A stretch of DNA of 64,000 nt from the NCBI GenBank assembly GCA_963788935.1, contig CAWBIM010000003.1, forward strand, positions 372,001 to 436,000, given 5' to 3'. The translations under genes were made by a program, and so were the position numbers. Shown here piece after piece: positions 42,769 to 51,740 of this stretch (within the stretch, counting starts at the first letter, position 1; each line of letters begins with the position of its first letter). This DNA comes from JAOPZW01 sp963788935 (GTDB taxonomy: Bacteria > Actinomycetota > Thermoleophilia > Solirubrobacterales > Solirubrobacteraceae). Under the pieces are notes generated by a model, which worked only from the letters and a program-made list of their open reading frames with translations, had not been told where the DNA came from and ran no database searches.

Positions 42769-43701
42769 ATGCGCGCCGCCGTCCTGCATGGCCCCGACGA
42801 CCTGCGCGTCGAGGAGACAGCCGAGCCCGAGGGCGAGGTGCTCGTCCGCGTCGAGGGCGCGACGGCGTGCGGGACCGATGTGAAGATGCTCCGCCACGGC
42901 CACCGGATCCTCGGCGGCTACCCGAGCCGCTTCGGCCACGAGACCGCCGGCGTGCGGCTCGACACCGGCGAGCGCGTGTTCGTCGGCGACTCGGTCCCGT
43001 GCGGCGCGTGCGCGCCGTGCCGCGCCGGGCGCCCGCAGCTCTGCCGCGCGATGACCTGGGTGCTCGGGTCGTTCGCCGAGCTGATCGCGGCGCCCGAGGC
43101 CGCGCTCCACGCCGTCCCCGACGGCCTGCACCCCGTCGGCGCGGCGGTGGCCGAGCCGCTGTCGGCGTGCCTGCACGCCGTCGCCCGCGCCGGGAGCGAC
43201 GCGGGCGACGTCGCCGTCCTCGGCGGCGGGACGATGGGGCTGATGACGGCGCGGCTGCTCGTGCTCGAGGGCCGCGACGTGACGCTCTGCGACCGCCACC
43301 CCGAGCGCCGCGCCCAGGCCGAGGCGTTCGGCGCCCGCGGCGTGCCCGCGTTCGAGCGCGCGCACGAGGTCGTCTTCGAGGCCGTCGGCCGGCCCGAGGC
43401 GTGGCAGGCCGCGGTCGCCGCCGCCGCGCCCGGGGGGACGGTCGTCCTCGTCGGCGGATGCCCGGGCGGGACCGAGGTCACGTTCCCGACCGGCCCGCTG
43501 CACTACGACGAGCTCGACGTCCGCGGCGCCTTCCACCACACCCGCGCGGAGGTCGACCGGGCTCTGGGCCTGCTCGCGAGCCGCGCGGTGGACTGGCAGG
43601 CGCTCACCGGCGAGACGATCGGCCTCGAGGACCTGGCGGCCGCCCTGCGCGCGCCCGCCGCCGGCCAGGCGCGCAAGCTCGTCGTCGATCCGCGCCTTTA
43701 G
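42769..43701 (+). CDS. zinc-dependent medium-chain dehydrogenase, second of a pair
   Basis: A 310-residue MDR dehydrogenase distinct from its neighbour. Catalytic zinc ligands are in ATACGTDVKML and FGHETAGV; the structural zinc loop has four Cys (CGACAPCRAGRPQLC). The nucleotide fold begins at VAVLGGGTMGLMTARLL. It is short for the family (usually 340-350), mostly from a trimmed N-terminal domain. It follows the first dehydrogenase by three bases and ends the mtnA operon. The paired presence suggests two oxidation steps, or a heteromer. Confidence 0.87.
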   Translation: MRAAVLHGPDDLRVEETAEPEGEVLVRVEGATACGTDVKMLRHGHRILGGYPSRFGHETAGVRLDTGERVFVGDSVPCGACAPCRAGRPQLCRAMTWVLGSFAELIAAPEAALHAVPDGLHPVGAAVAEPLSACLHAVARAGSDAGDVAVLGGGTMGLMTARLLVLEGRDVTLCDRHPERRAQAEAFGARGVPAFERAHEVVFEAVGRPEAWQAAVAAAAPGGTVVLVGGCPGGTEVTFPTGPLHYDELDVRGAFHHTRAEVDRALGLLASRAVDWQALTGETIGLEDLAAALRAPAAGQARKLVVDPRL

Positions 43702-43827
43702 CGGCACGGAAAGGCCCGCGCAAGTACGGCCAGCACCAGGAGCGGACACCGGTCACCCGGTTGGATCCGGCGCGGGCGGGTCGAGAGGGTGCGACGCACG
43801 TCCCGGCCGCGAACAAAGGTAAGCCCC

Positions 43828-46114
43828 ATGACCGATTCCGAGCAGCCCGGAAACGGGCGTCGCTCCGCGCACGAGCGACTCGCGACCGGCGCGCTCGCGC
43901 GCTGGACCCGCGCGTGCGCCTCCCACCCCTGGCGCGTCGTGGGCAGCTGGGTCGGCATCATCGTCGTGCTCATCGCGCTCGTCTCGAGCGTCGGCGGCGA
44001 GCTCCGCGACAAGTTCGAGATCCCCGGGTCGGACACCCAGAAGGCGACCGACCTGATCGAATCGAAGTTCTCCTCCGAGCAGGGCGCGGTCCTCAACCTC
44101 GTCTTCGCCGCCCCCGCCGGCCAGCGCCTCGACACGCCGCAGCGCAAGGCGGCGATCGAGAAGGCGGTCGCGCAGCTCAAGACGCAGGAGTTCAAGCCCG
44201 CGAAGGGCAAGGCCGGCATCGAGAGCGTCGGCGACCCGTTCAGCCCGCAGACGTTCGCCAAGAACGGCCGGATCGCCTACGCCGAGGCGCAGTTCGACCA
44301 GACGATCGAGGACGCCGACCGCGACCAGGTCGTGGCCGTCGAGGACTCCGTGCGCAACACGGTGAAGCCGGTCGGCGTGACCACCGAGTTCAACGGCGAG
44401 GCGGAGTTCCCGCCGATCGAGCAGGGCACCTCGGAGGCGCTCGGACTGCTGGCCGCGATCATCGTGCTGCTGATCGTCTTCCGCACGTTCACGGCGATGC
44501 TCGTCCCGATCGTCCTCGCGATCACGGCGCTCATCACGGCGTTCCTGCTGCTGTTCATCCTCGCCGGGCTGACCGACATCAACACGGTCACGCCGATCCT
44601 CGTGTCGATGATCGGGCTGGGCGTCGGGATCGACTACTCACTGTTCATCGTCACGAGATTCCGACAACTCCTGCACGAGGGGCTGTCGCCTCGCGACGCG
44701 GCGTCCGAGGCCGGCGCGTCGGCCGGCCGGGCCGTGCTGTTCGCCGGCCTGACCGTCGCGATCTCGGTCACGGGCCTGGCCTTCATCGGCCTCGACTTCG
44801 TCACGAAGCTCGGCATCGGCAGCGCGCTCGGCGTCCTGACGACCGTGCTGATCGCGAACTCGCTGCTGCCCGCGGCGCTCGCGCTGCTCGGGCACCGGAT
44901 CGACCGGCTCAAGGTGCCGTTCCTCCCGCCGCTCGACGACTCCGAGGCCGCCCGCGACCGCACGCTCGTCGCCCGCTGGGGCCGGTTCGTCACGCGCAAC
45001 GCGCGCGTCGTGTTCCCGGTCGTCTCGCTGGTGATCATCGCGCTCGCGGCGACGTCGGCGCTCGTCCGCCTCGGCGCGGCCGATCAGGGCACGCAGCCCA
45101 AGGCGCAGACGAGCCGCCGCGCCTACGACCTGCTCGCCGAGGGCTTCGGGCCCGGCTTCAACGGCCCGATCCCGATCGTCGTCGACACCCGCGGCGACCA
45201 GCAGGCGGCGCAGCGCATCCACGACGACGTCGAGGGCATCAAGGGCGTCGCGTCGGTGGGCGAGCCGCAGCTCAACAAGGACAAGTCCGTCGCGATCGTC
45301 TTCGTCACGCCGACGTCCGCGCCGCAGGCCGCGGCGACCGACGATGTCGTGGACGCGCTGCGGACCGACGTCGTCCCCAAGGCGACACGCGGCAGCGACG
45401 CCGTCGCGTACGTGTCCGGCCAGACCGCCGCGTTCAAGGACATCGCCGACCAGATCATGAGCCGGCTGCCGATCTTCCTGCTCTACATCATCGGCGTGAC
45501 GCTCATCGTGCTCGCGATGGCGTTCCGGTCGATCGTCATCTCGGCGACGGCCGCGGTCACGACGCTGCTGTCGGCGTTCGTCGGCTTCGGGGTCCTCACG
45601 CTCGTGGTGCAGGAGGGCCACCTGCTCGGCATCACGGGCCTGGACCGGACCGGCCCGATCGAGACGTTCGTCCCGCCGATCGCCTTCGCGATCCTGTTCG
45701 GGCTCTCGATGGACTACATGGTGTTCCTCATGAGCCGCGTGCGCGAGGAGCACGTGCACGGCCTGCCCACCCGGGCGGCGGTCGAGCACGGGATCAGCGC
45801 GATCGGCCGCGTCGTCGTCGCCGCGGCGATCATCATGGGCACGGTCTTCACGGCCTTCATCCTCAGCGCGGACCGCATCCCGAAGGAGTTCGGCCTGTTG
45901 CTCGCGGTCGCGATCCTCACCGACGCGCTGATCGTCCGGATGACGCTCGTGCCATCCCTGCTCACGCTGCTCGGCGAGAAGTCGTGGTACCTGCCGCAGT
46001 TGGCTCGACCGCCTGCTGCCGAGCCTGACGATCGAGGCGCCGCACGAGCACGGGGCCGAGCGCGCCGAGCGGGCCGACAAGGCCGGGACGGTCGAGGCGC
46101 CGGGCCCGGCCTGA
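43828..46114 (+). CDS. MMPL family transporter (one frameshift near the C-terminus)
   Basis: An RND-superfamily MMPL exporter of about 762 residues with the usual plan: one helix, an outer porter domain, five or six helices, then a repeat of both. The key acidic helix appears twice, as LGVGIDYSLFIVTRFRQ and LFGLSMDYMVFLMSRVRE. One extra T near 46000 (CAGTTGG for CAGTGG) shifts the frame 39 codons before the true stop at 46112-46114; corrected, the end reads QWLDRLLPSLTIEAP. As sequenced the frame runs on to 46974 through the next gene. MMPL proteins export lipids or small hydrophobic molecules; no neighbouring gene tells which. AAAGGTAAG lies a few bases before the ATG. Confidence 0.9.
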
Positions 46115-46174
46115 CGGCCCGCGCCCGACACAGGCTGGCGCCCGGCGCGCGTTCCGCCGGGCGCCTCGCGGTCG

Positions 46175-46180
46175 TATCGT
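46175..46180 (+). promoter_or_regulatory. -10 element TATCGT of the phosphatase gene (leaderless)
   Basis: TATCGT ends six bases before the ATG at 46187. Confidence 0.5.
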
Positions 46181-46186
46181 GCGGTC

Positions 46187-46849
46187 ATGTCCACCGCATA
46201 CGCCCTTCGGCCGGGGTCGCTGGCCGAGCAGGTCATGGCTCATCCCGACTGCATGCTGTGCGTCCGCCACGGGCAGACGAGATGGAACGCGGAGGACCGG
46301 CTGACGACGCGGACCGACGTGCCGCTCGACGAGATCGGCCGCACCCAGGCGGAGCTCGTCGGGCGCAGCCTGCAGGGCGCGCGCTTCACCCGCGCGTACG
46401 CGTCGCCGCGGCGCCGGGCGCGGGACACGGCGGAGCTGGCGCTGAGCGCCGTCGAGGACGCGCCCGAGCTGCAATGCGACGAACGGCTGGTCGAGCTCGA
46501 CGCCGGCCCGTTCGAGGGCTCCCGGTTCCCGGACCTCCGCCGCGGCCCGCAGGCCAGGATGTTCCGCGCCTACCTGCGCGAGACCGATCCCGAGATCCCC
46601 GAGGGCTGCGAGAGCCTGCAGGCCTGCGCCGAGCGGGCGCGAGCGTTCCTGGCCGAGGTCAGCGCCCTCGGCGGCCGGTCGCTCGTGGCCAGCCACAGCC
46701 TGTTCATCCGCGTGCTGGCCTGCGAGGTGCTCGACGTCGGCCCCGCGACGTACCGGCACTTCAAGCTCTCCAACGCGCACGCGGTGCTCGTGAAGTTCCA
46801 TGCCGCGCCGCCGCACCAGCTGGCCGGATTGAACATCCCGCCGGCCTGA
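46187..46849 (+). CDS. histidine phosphatase family protein
   Basis: A 220-residue phosphoglycerate mutase-like phosphatase. The RHG motif with the phospho-accepting His is at CVRHGQTRWN (H28), the acid Glu lies in LVELDAGPFEGSRF, and the second catalytic His is in VASHSLFIRVL. Substrates of this family range from phosphosugars to cobalamin precursors and cannot be read from sequence. It has its own leaderless promoter; in-frame Met codons at residues 17 and 23 are alternative starts that would shorten the N-terminus. Confidence 0.9.
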   Translation: MSTAYALRPGSLAEQVMAHPDCMLCVRHGQTRWNAEDRLTTRTDVPLDEIGRTQAELVGRSLQGARFTRAYASPRRRARDTAELALSAVEDAPELQCDERLVELDAGPFEGSRFPDLRRGPQARMFRAYLRETDPEIPEGCESLQACAERARAFLAEVSALGGRSLVASHSLFIRVLACEVLDVGPATYRHFKLSNAHAVLVKFHAAPPHQLAGLNIPPA

Positions 46850-46870
46850 GCCCTGCGGCGGCGCGAGGTG

Positions 46871-47170
46871 TCAGCCCGGGATCTTCGAGGCGAGCACGTC
46901 GACCTGCTCGATCGTCGGCTGCTGGACGAGCTCGCCGACGCTCCCGAGCAGGGCCTCGGCGATCCGGCCGTTGAGGTGCGCCTCGCGACCGGACTCGTCG
47001 GCGAACGCGTCGAACACACCGAACGTCGACGGTCCGAGCCGCAGCGCGAACCAGACGGTCGTCTGCTCCTCCTCGTTCGCGAGCGCGACGGCGCCGGCCA
47101 GGAACTGGGCGACGTCCTCCTCGCGGCCGGGCACGGCGTCGAAACGGACCAGCAGACCGACATTGACCAT
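46871..47170 (-). CDS. quinol monooxygenase-like ABM domain protein
   Basis: A 99-residue antibiotic-biosynthesis-monooxygenase (ABM) protein similar to YgiN: VNVGLLVRFDAVPGREEDV at the start, then TVWFALRLGPSTFGVFDAF and a final helix with the family's LVQQPTIEQVDVLA strand. Such proteins work as dimers, often without cofactor. The ATG shares its A with the stop of the upstream thioredoxin-fold gene (TGATG). Together they look like a small redox unit; substrate unknown. Confidence 0.87.
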   Translation of the reverse strand: MVNVGLLVRFDAVPGREEDVAQFLAGAVALANEEEQTTVWFALRLGPSTFGVFDAFADESGREAHLNGRIAEALLGSVGELVQQPTIEQVDVLASKIPG

Positions 47171-47433
47171 CAGGGACTCCTCTCGTCGGGACGGGATCTC
47201 ATCCAGTCCAAGTGCTCGACGATTCGTTTCGAATCGCAGATCGCCTCGCCGTCGATGACCAGCAGAGGCACGTGGCGCTGGCCGCTGAGGGCCTCGACCT
47301 CCGGGCGCCCGTCCTTGCGAAACGGGACCCGGACGGCGTTGAACGCGACCTCGTGCCTGCGCAGCTCGCGGGCCACGCGGCCGCACGGGCACAGCCAGTC
47401 GGTGGGCGTCCGGCAGCGGTAGAGCGTGGCCAC
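47170..47433 (-). CDS. glutaredoxin/GST N-terminal domain protein
   Basis: An 87-residue thioredoxin-fold protein of the GST N-terminal type. The redox motif is CPCG near residue 15 (WLCPCGRVARELRRHEV); the cis-Pro turn is RHVPLLVIDGEAICDSKRIVEHL, cited in part, with the Asp-Ser that binds the glutathione gamma-glutamyl group. It lacks the helical GST C-terminal domain. The GTG at 47433 is eight bases after GATAAT, a possible -10. Co-translated with the ABM-type gene downstream. Confidence 0.85.
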   Translation of the reverse strand: MATLYRCRTPTDWLCPCGRVARELRRHEVAFNAVRVPFRKDGRPEVEALSGQRHVPLLVIDGEAICDSKRIVEHLDWMRSRPDERSP

Positions 47434-47585
47434 GGACGCCGATTATCGACGAGCGTCCACGATCGGCGGCGGAGTCGCGTCCGACGAGCGCACGAAGCGG
47501 GCTCGGCGGCGACGTAGAGGATCGCGGCCGGCGCGATCGCCACTGGCCGGGGATGCTCACGAACAGGAGGCCGCCGCCAGGTCGG

Positions 47586-48545
47586 TCACCGCCCGGCGGC
47601 CGCGACGGCCGCGAGCGCCAGCAGCTCGTAGGCGATCGACGCGCCGGTCAGGGCGGTCACCTGTCCCGGCCCGTCGTACGGCGGCGAGACCTCGACGACG
47701 TCGAAGCCCGTGAGCCGCACGCCGGCCAGCGCGCGCAGGAACGCGATCGCCTCGTGGGGCAGCAGACCGGCGACCTCCGGCGTCCCCGTGCCCGGTGCGA
47801 ACGCCGGGTCGATGACGTCGATGTCGAACGACAGGTAGGTCGGGCCGTCGCCGATCCGCTCCCGCACACGCGCGCCGTACTCGGCCGGCGTCCACGTCCG
47901 CAACTCCTCGCAGGGGACGATCTGAAAGCCCCACGAGCGCGGCTCGTCGAGGTCGGCGGCCGCGTACAGCGGGCCGCGCATCCCGGCCAGCAGCGAGCGG
48001 TGCGGATCGATCAGCCCCTCCTCGAGGGCGCGCTTGAACGGCGTGCCGTGGAAGTAGCGCTCGCCGTAGTACGCCTCCCACGTGTCGGCGTGGGCGTCGA
48101 GCAGGACGACGCCGACGGGGCCGTGGCGCTCGGCCTGCGCGCGCAGCTCGCCGAGCACGATCGAGTGGTCGCCGCCGATGACGAGCGGGATCGTGCCGGC
48201 GGCGAGGACCGGGGCGAGCGCCGCCGCGATCTGGCCGGCGGTCTTCTCGGCGTTGCCGGGCGTCACGGCGATGTCGCCGCCGTCGGCGACCGACAGCGTC
48301 GCGAACACGTCGATCTCGTGGCCGGTGTGCCAGGGCCGGATGAGCAGGCTCTGGTCGCGGACGGCGGCCGGACCGTAGCGCGCGCCGGTGCGCATGCTCG
48401 TGGCCGTGTCGAACGGGACGCCGAGGACGGCCACGTCCGCGTGCTCCCAGTCGGTCGTGTGCGGGCAGCGCGCGAAGGTGCGGATGCCGGTGTAGCGCGG
48501 CGCCGCGAAGGAGTCGGGCGGGCCGTAGTGCGGATCGTTCGCCAT
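47586..48545 (-). CDS. speB: agmatinase/ureohydrolase family enzyme
   Basis: A 319-residue manganese ureohydrolase. The two-metal site is complete: VIGGDHSI, LLDAHADTWEAYYG and SFDIDVIDPAFAPGTGTPE. It cleaves a guanidino compound to urea; agmatine is the usual guess, but guanidinobutyrate or guanidine enzymes look alike. A TTGACA hexamer (plus-strand TGTCAA at 48586-48591) and palindromes lie directly upstream, and the XRE-cupin regulator encoded next door is of a kind that controls polyamine genes. ATG at 48545 follows a weak purine-rich site. Confidence 0.9.
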   Translation of the reverse strand: MANDPHYGPPDSFAAPRYTGIRTFARCPHTTDWEHADVAVLGVPFDTATSMRTGARYGPAAVRDQSLLIRPWHTGHEIDVFATLSVADGGDIAVTPGNAEKTAGQIAAALAPVLAAGTIPLVIGGDHSIVLGELRAQAERHGPVGVVLLDAHADTWEAYYGERYFHGTPFKRALEEGLIDPHRSLLAGMRGPLYAAADLDEPRSWGFQIVPCEELRTWTPAEYGARVRERIGDGPTYLSFDIDVIDPAFAPGTGTPEVAGLLPHEAIAFLRALAGVRLTGFDVVEVSPPYDGPGQVTALTGASIAYELLALAAVAAAGR

Positions 48546-48589
48546 AGGTGAACCCTTTCGTGACGGTCGTTCGTTGTTTCGCCGCTGTC

Positions 48590-48620
48590 AAGCCGCGGCT
48601 TGTGTTCGCTTACGGCGAAC
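48590..48620. promoter_or_regulatory. two palindromes between the XRE-cupin gene and agmatinase
   Basis: AAGCCGCGGCTT (48590-48601) is a perfect palindrome, and GTTCGC (48604-48609) faces GCGAAC (48615-48620) across five bases. They start one base after the regulator's stop and overlap a minus-strand TTGACA, so they may be operator sites for agmatinase or a terminator-like pair. Confidence 0.4.
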
Positions 48621-49174
48621 TCAGTCCAGCGCGGGGACGAGCACCCACAGCACCCGCGCCGGCTGCGTGCGCGACGGGTTGCCCCACGTGTGCGGCGAGG
48701 CGGCGTCGAACGTCATCGAGTCGCCGGCCGCCAGGCGAAAGCTCGTCCCGGCGACGTCGACGTCGAGCGTCCCGCGAGCACGTGGACGAACTCGGCGTCG
48801 GTCTCGAGCCCGTACGGCTCCGGGCCGCTGCCGCCGCCGGGCGCGATGTCGGACTGCAGGACGAGCAGGCGCCGCTCGCCCGCCGGCGTGAGCTGGAACT
48901 CGTCGACGCCCTCCCCGCCGAAGCCGATCGGCGCGCGCTCGGCCGCGCGGACGACCGGGCCCTGGTCGGCGTCGAACAGCTGCCCGATCGTGACGTCGAG
49001 GGCGGCGCACAGACGCAGCAGCGAGCCGACCGACGGCGAGGTCAGGTCGCGCTCGACCTCGGAGAGGAAGCCCTTCGTCAGGCCGCTGCGCGCCGCGACC
49101 GCGGCGAGCGACAGCCCGCGCTCGCGCCGCGCGGCCCGCAGGCGGGCGCCGATCCGGGGCGGCGGCGCCGCCAC
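48621..49174 (-). CDS. XRE-type regulator with cupin domain (one frameshift)
   Basis: A 184-residue HTH-cupin regulator. Residues 8-62 are an XRE helix-turn-helix (LRAARRERGLSLAAVAARSG and LTKGFLSEVERDLTSPS); the C-terminal half is a cupin sensor. One G is missing near 48774 (GCGGGACG for GCGGGGACG); adding it joins EFVHVLAG to TLDVDVAGTSFRLAAGDSMTF and the natural end VLWVLVPALD. Proteins of this build often control amine, polyamine or amino acid use. The GTG start is three bases downstream of the cyclase stop, and agmatinase follows, so regulator and target may lie in one cluster. Confidence 0.85.
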
Positions 49175-49177
49175 GGC

Positions 49178-49847
49178 TCAGGCGAGTCCCTCGATCGCGA
49201 CCGCGCGCGCGGGCGCGCCGTCGCCGCCCGCCAGACGCAGCGGCAGGACGCTGATGACCGGCGCCGGGAAGTCGATGGCGCCGAGGCCGGCGAGGTTCTC
49301 GACGATCACGCCGCCCGCCGCGCTGATCTGCGCGTGGCAGCGGAAGCGCTCGAGGTCGAGGTCGCCCGCGGGCGTCTCGTCGATGTTGATCGCGTCGATC
49401 CCGATGGTGCGCACGCCGAGCGCGAGCAGCCGCGCGCACGCATCGCCGTCGAGGTAGGGATGGGTGAAGTACGTGTCGCTCTCGCGGTGCACGTCCCACC
49501 CGGTGCGCAGCAGCACGATGACGCCCGGGCCGAACGCGTCGGCGTGCAGGCGCGAGGTGCTCCCACGTGATCGGCGTGCGCGGGGCGAGCCCGGTGACGT
49601 CGACCACGACGCCCGGACCGAGGAAGCGCTCGAAGGGCAGCTCGTCGATCCGCGCGCCCTCCTCGAGGAAGTGGTACGGCGCGTCGCAGTGGGTGCCGAC
49701 GTGCGAGCTGACGTCGAGGCTCGTGACGTTGAAGCCGTCGCGCGCGATCGTCGTCGCGGCGCACAGGCGCGGCGCGGGGTCGCCGGGGTAGTACGGCGTG
49801 CGCTCGTCGAGCGGCATCGAGAGGTCGATCACGCGGCGGACTGCCAT
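49178..49847 (-). CDS. cyclase/kynurenine formamidase-like metal hydrolase (one frameshift)
   Basis: A 222-residue member of the cyclase family (KynB-like). The zinc motif is SSHVGTHCDAPYHF near residue 50, the family's HxGTHxDxPxH, which binds two zinc ions. An extra C near 49557 (GCGCCTG for GCGCTG) breaks the frame; removing it joins TWEHLA to LHADAFGPGVIVLLRTGWDVH and then THPYLDGDACARLL and the proper end. It may hydrolyse N-formylkynurenine, a cyclic amide or a similar substrate. A TAGGCT -10 stands ten bases before the ATG at 49847. It heads the unit that includes the XRE-cupin gene. Confidence 0.85.
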
Positions 49848-49857
49848 CGCCGCGCGG

Positions 49858-49863
49858 AGCCTA
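49858..49863 (-). promoter_or_regulatory. -10 element TAGGCT of the cyclase gene
   Basis: TAGGCT ends ten bases before the ATG at 49847. Confidence 0.45.
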
Positions 49864-49880
49864 ACGGCCGCCCGGGCCGG

Positions 49881-50093
49881 TCACTCGTCCTCGAGGCGGA
49901 ACCCGACCTTGAGGCGCACCTGGAAGTGCTCGATCTCGCCGTCGACGATGTGGCCGCGGACCTCGGCGACCTCGAACCAGTCGAGGTTGCGCAGCGTGCG
50001 GCCCGCGCGCTGGACGGCGTTGCGGATCGCGGCGTCGACGCCCTCGGGCGACGTCCCGACGATCTCGCTGATGGAGTACACGTTGTCGGTCAT
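49881..50093 (-). CDS. dodecin family flavin-binding protein
   Basis: A 70-residue dodecin. The family hallmarks are a helix (GVDAAIRNAVQRAGRTLRNL) between two strands, the flavin-stacking Trp in LDWFEV and the final strand FQVRLKVGFRLED. Twelve copies form a hollow shell that stores or buffers flavin (FMN or riboflavin) in Actinobacteria. TAGAAC, a near -10, lies six bases before the ATG. It is 33 bases upstream of the cyclase gene and faces away from DegV. Confidence 0.93.
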   Translation of the reverse strand: MTDNVYSISEIVGTSPEGVDAAIRNAVQRAGRTLRNLDWFEVAEVRGHIVDGEIEHFQVRLKVGFRLEDE

Positions 50094-50099
50094 CGCCCT

Positions 50100-50105
50100 G
50101 TTCTA
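50100..50105 (-). promoter_or_regulatory. -10-like TAGAAC of the dodecin gene
   Basis: TAGAAC ends six bases before the ATG at 50093; the last base departs from TANNNT. Confidence 0.35.
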
Positions 50106-50137
50106 TCCGCAGGACGCGCGGACGAACCGAAGGGCTC

Positions 50138-50143
50138 TAGGGT
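50138..50143 (+). promoter_or_regulatory. -10 element TAGGGT of the degV gene (leaderless)
   Basis: TAGGGT ends six bases before the ATG at 50150. Confidence 0.55.
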
Positions 50144-50149
50144 GCCCGG

Positions 50150-51022
50150 ATGCTCCCGGTCGCCGTCGTCACGGACTCGACGTCCTACCTTCCGCGGGAG
50201 CTCGTCGCGGCCCACGACCTGCACGAGGTGAGCCTCTACGTCCGCGACGGCGCGGGCCAGCGCCGGGAGCTCGAGATCGCCGACCTCGCCGGCTTCTACG
50301 AGGAGCTGCGCACCGCCGCGAAGCTCCCGACGACCTCGCAGCCGTCGATCGGGGACTTCGCGGCCGTCTACGAGCCGCTCGTGACCGCCGGCCGCGACGT
50401 CGTCTCCGTCCACATCTCGGGTGGGATCTCGGGCACCGTCGAGAGCGCGCGCCAGGCGGCGCAGGAGGTCGGCCGGGCGCATCCGGAGCGCACGATCGAG
50501 ATCGTCGATTCGACGGTGAGCGCCGGCGCGCTCGGGCTCGTCGCCCTGGCGGCCGCGGGGCGGGCCAAGGACGGCGGCGACGTCGAGAGCGTCGCCGCCG
50601 CGACCCGCGCCGCGATCGAGGCGATGCGCTTCTGGTTCGCCGTCGACACCCTGGAGTACCTGCGCCGCGGCGGGCGGATCGGGGCCGCGCAGGCGTGGCT
50701 CGGCAGCGCGCTCCGGATCAAGCCGATCCTCACGCTCGCCGGGCAGATCACGCCGATCGAGCGCGTGCGCACGTCCCGGCGCGCGTTCGACCGCCTCGTC
50801 GACTTCATGGGCGCGCGCAAGGCCGACGGCGCCGACGCCTGGGTCGTCCAGCACATCCGCGCGGGCGACGTCGCCGAGCGCCTCGTCGTCCGCGGGCGCG
50901 AGGTCTTCGGCTGCGAGCCCGCCTTCGTCTCCGAGGTCGGGCCCGTGATCGGCGCCCACGTCGGGCCCGGGCTCGTCGGGTTCGGCGGGATCCCGCGCGC
51001 GCTGCTCGGCGCCGCGGCCTGA
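50150..51022 (+). CDS. DegV family fatty acid-binding protein
   Basis: A 290-residue DegV protein, the fatty-acid-carrying partner (FakB type) of fatty acid kinase in Firmicutes. The start VAVVTDSTSYLPRELVAAHDL is typical, with the lipid-head-binding TSQPSIGDF and ISGGISGTVESARQAA, and a C-terminal EVGPVIGAHVGPGLVGFGG. No FakA kinase gene is in the window. The gene is monocistronic and divergent from the dodecin gene; both have -10 elements six bases before the start codon. Confidence 0.93.
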   Translation: MLPVAVVTDSTSYLPRELVAAHDLHEVSLYVRDGAGQRRELEIADLAGFYEELRTAAKLPTTSQPSIGDFAAVYEPLVTAGRDVVSVHISGGISGTVESARQAAQEVGRAHPERTIEIVDSTVSAGALGLVALAAAGRAKDGGDVESVAAATRAAIEAMRFWFAVDTLEYLRRGGRIGAAQAWLGSALRIKPILTLAGQITPIERVRTSRRAFDRLVDFMGARKADGADAWVVQHIRAGDVAERLVVRGREVFGCEPAFVSEVGPVIGAHVGPGLVGFGGIPRALLGAAA

Positions 51023-51037
51023 CCGCGCCGGCCCGCC

Positions 51038-51268
51038 TCAGCGGCGCCGGCGGAACAGCCCGACGACGCCGGCGATCCCGCCGCCGAGGACGAATCCGGC
51101 GGCGGCGGCGCCGATCAGCACCTGCTTCTGGTGCTTGACGATCTGCCCGCGCCAGTCGGTGATCTCGGCCACCTCGCCGCGCAGGCGCACCAGCGAGTGC
51201 GCGAGCTCGGCCCGGTTGGCCTCGATCGAGGCGCGGATCTGCTCGGGGGTGCGTGAGGGCGGCGGCAT
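51038..51268 (-). CDS. DUF3618 family small membrane protein
   Basis: A 76-residue protein of the DUF3618 type: a conserved N-terminal helix (PEQIRASIEANRAELAHSL) that ends in a membrane helix (VLIGAAAAGFVLGGGIAGVVG) and Arg-rich tail. The function is unknown. In Actinobacteria this family is commonly found beside holin-like DUF1469 and DUF4235 membrane proteins, as it is here. It is the last gene in a run of small membrane proteins on the minus strand; 13 bases separate it from the holin-like gene. Confidence 0.85.
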   Translation of the reverse strand: MPPPSRTPEQIRASIEANRAELAHSLVRLRGEVAEITDWRGQIVKHQKQVLIGAAAAGFVLGGGIAGVVGLFRRRR

Positions 51269-51281
51269 CAGTGGTTCCTCA

Positions 51282-51740
51282 CTAGATCGTCCGCTCCGGG
51301 TGCTCGGACTTCACGGTCTCCTGGATGCGCTTGGCCTCGGCGATCGCGAGATCGGGCGTCGGCGGGGCGCCCTTCTTGAACGCGCGCGAGGCGAGGAAGC
51401 CGGCGAGCGCGCCCATCAGGAACAGGACGCCCGCGACGATGAGATAGCCCCAGAAGACGTTGTCGCCGGGCGCGAACAGCAGGTCCCACGCGAGCCAGGC
51501 GAAGCCGTGCAGGACGAACAGCAGCGCCACGACGATGAAGATGCCGGCCGCGATGCCGACCACCGCACCCTTGACGAGCTGGCTGATCTTCGCGGTGACC
51601 TCGGCCTTGGCGAGCTCGATCTCCTCGCGGATGAGCAGCTGCGCCCGGTCGGTGACCTCCTGGATCGCCTGGCCGATCTTGACGTCGTCGCCCTGCGCGG
51701 CCTCCTGGCGGGCGCGCATCTCCTCGGTGCTGATGGCCAT
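51282..51740 (-). CDS. phage holin family (DUF1469) membrane protein
   Basis: A 152-residue protein of the actinobacterial 'putative superfamily III holin-X' group. Residues 20-55 are an amphipathic helix (DRAQLLIREEIELAKAEVTAK), followed by two membrane helices at about 58-82 and 94-118 and a Lys/Pro-rich tail. Despite the name, the neighbourhood is not a prophage; this family is a widespread envelope protein. It begins at the base after the stop of the 74-residue gene upstream, with GGAGG inside that gene. Confidence 0.88.
   Translation of the reverse strand: MAISTEEMRARQEAAQGDDVKIGQAIQEVTDRAQLLIREEIELAKAEVTAKISQLVKGAVVGIAAGIFIVVALLFVLHGFAWLAWDLLFAPGDNVFWGYLIVAGVLFLMGALAGFLASRAFKKGAPPTPDLAIAEAKRIQETVKSEHPERTI

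Noticed and set aside
51282..51740. Prophage remnant suggested by the holin family name
   Set aside because: The family is a widespread actinobacterial envelope protein and there are no lysin, capsid, integrase or att-like repeats nearby.
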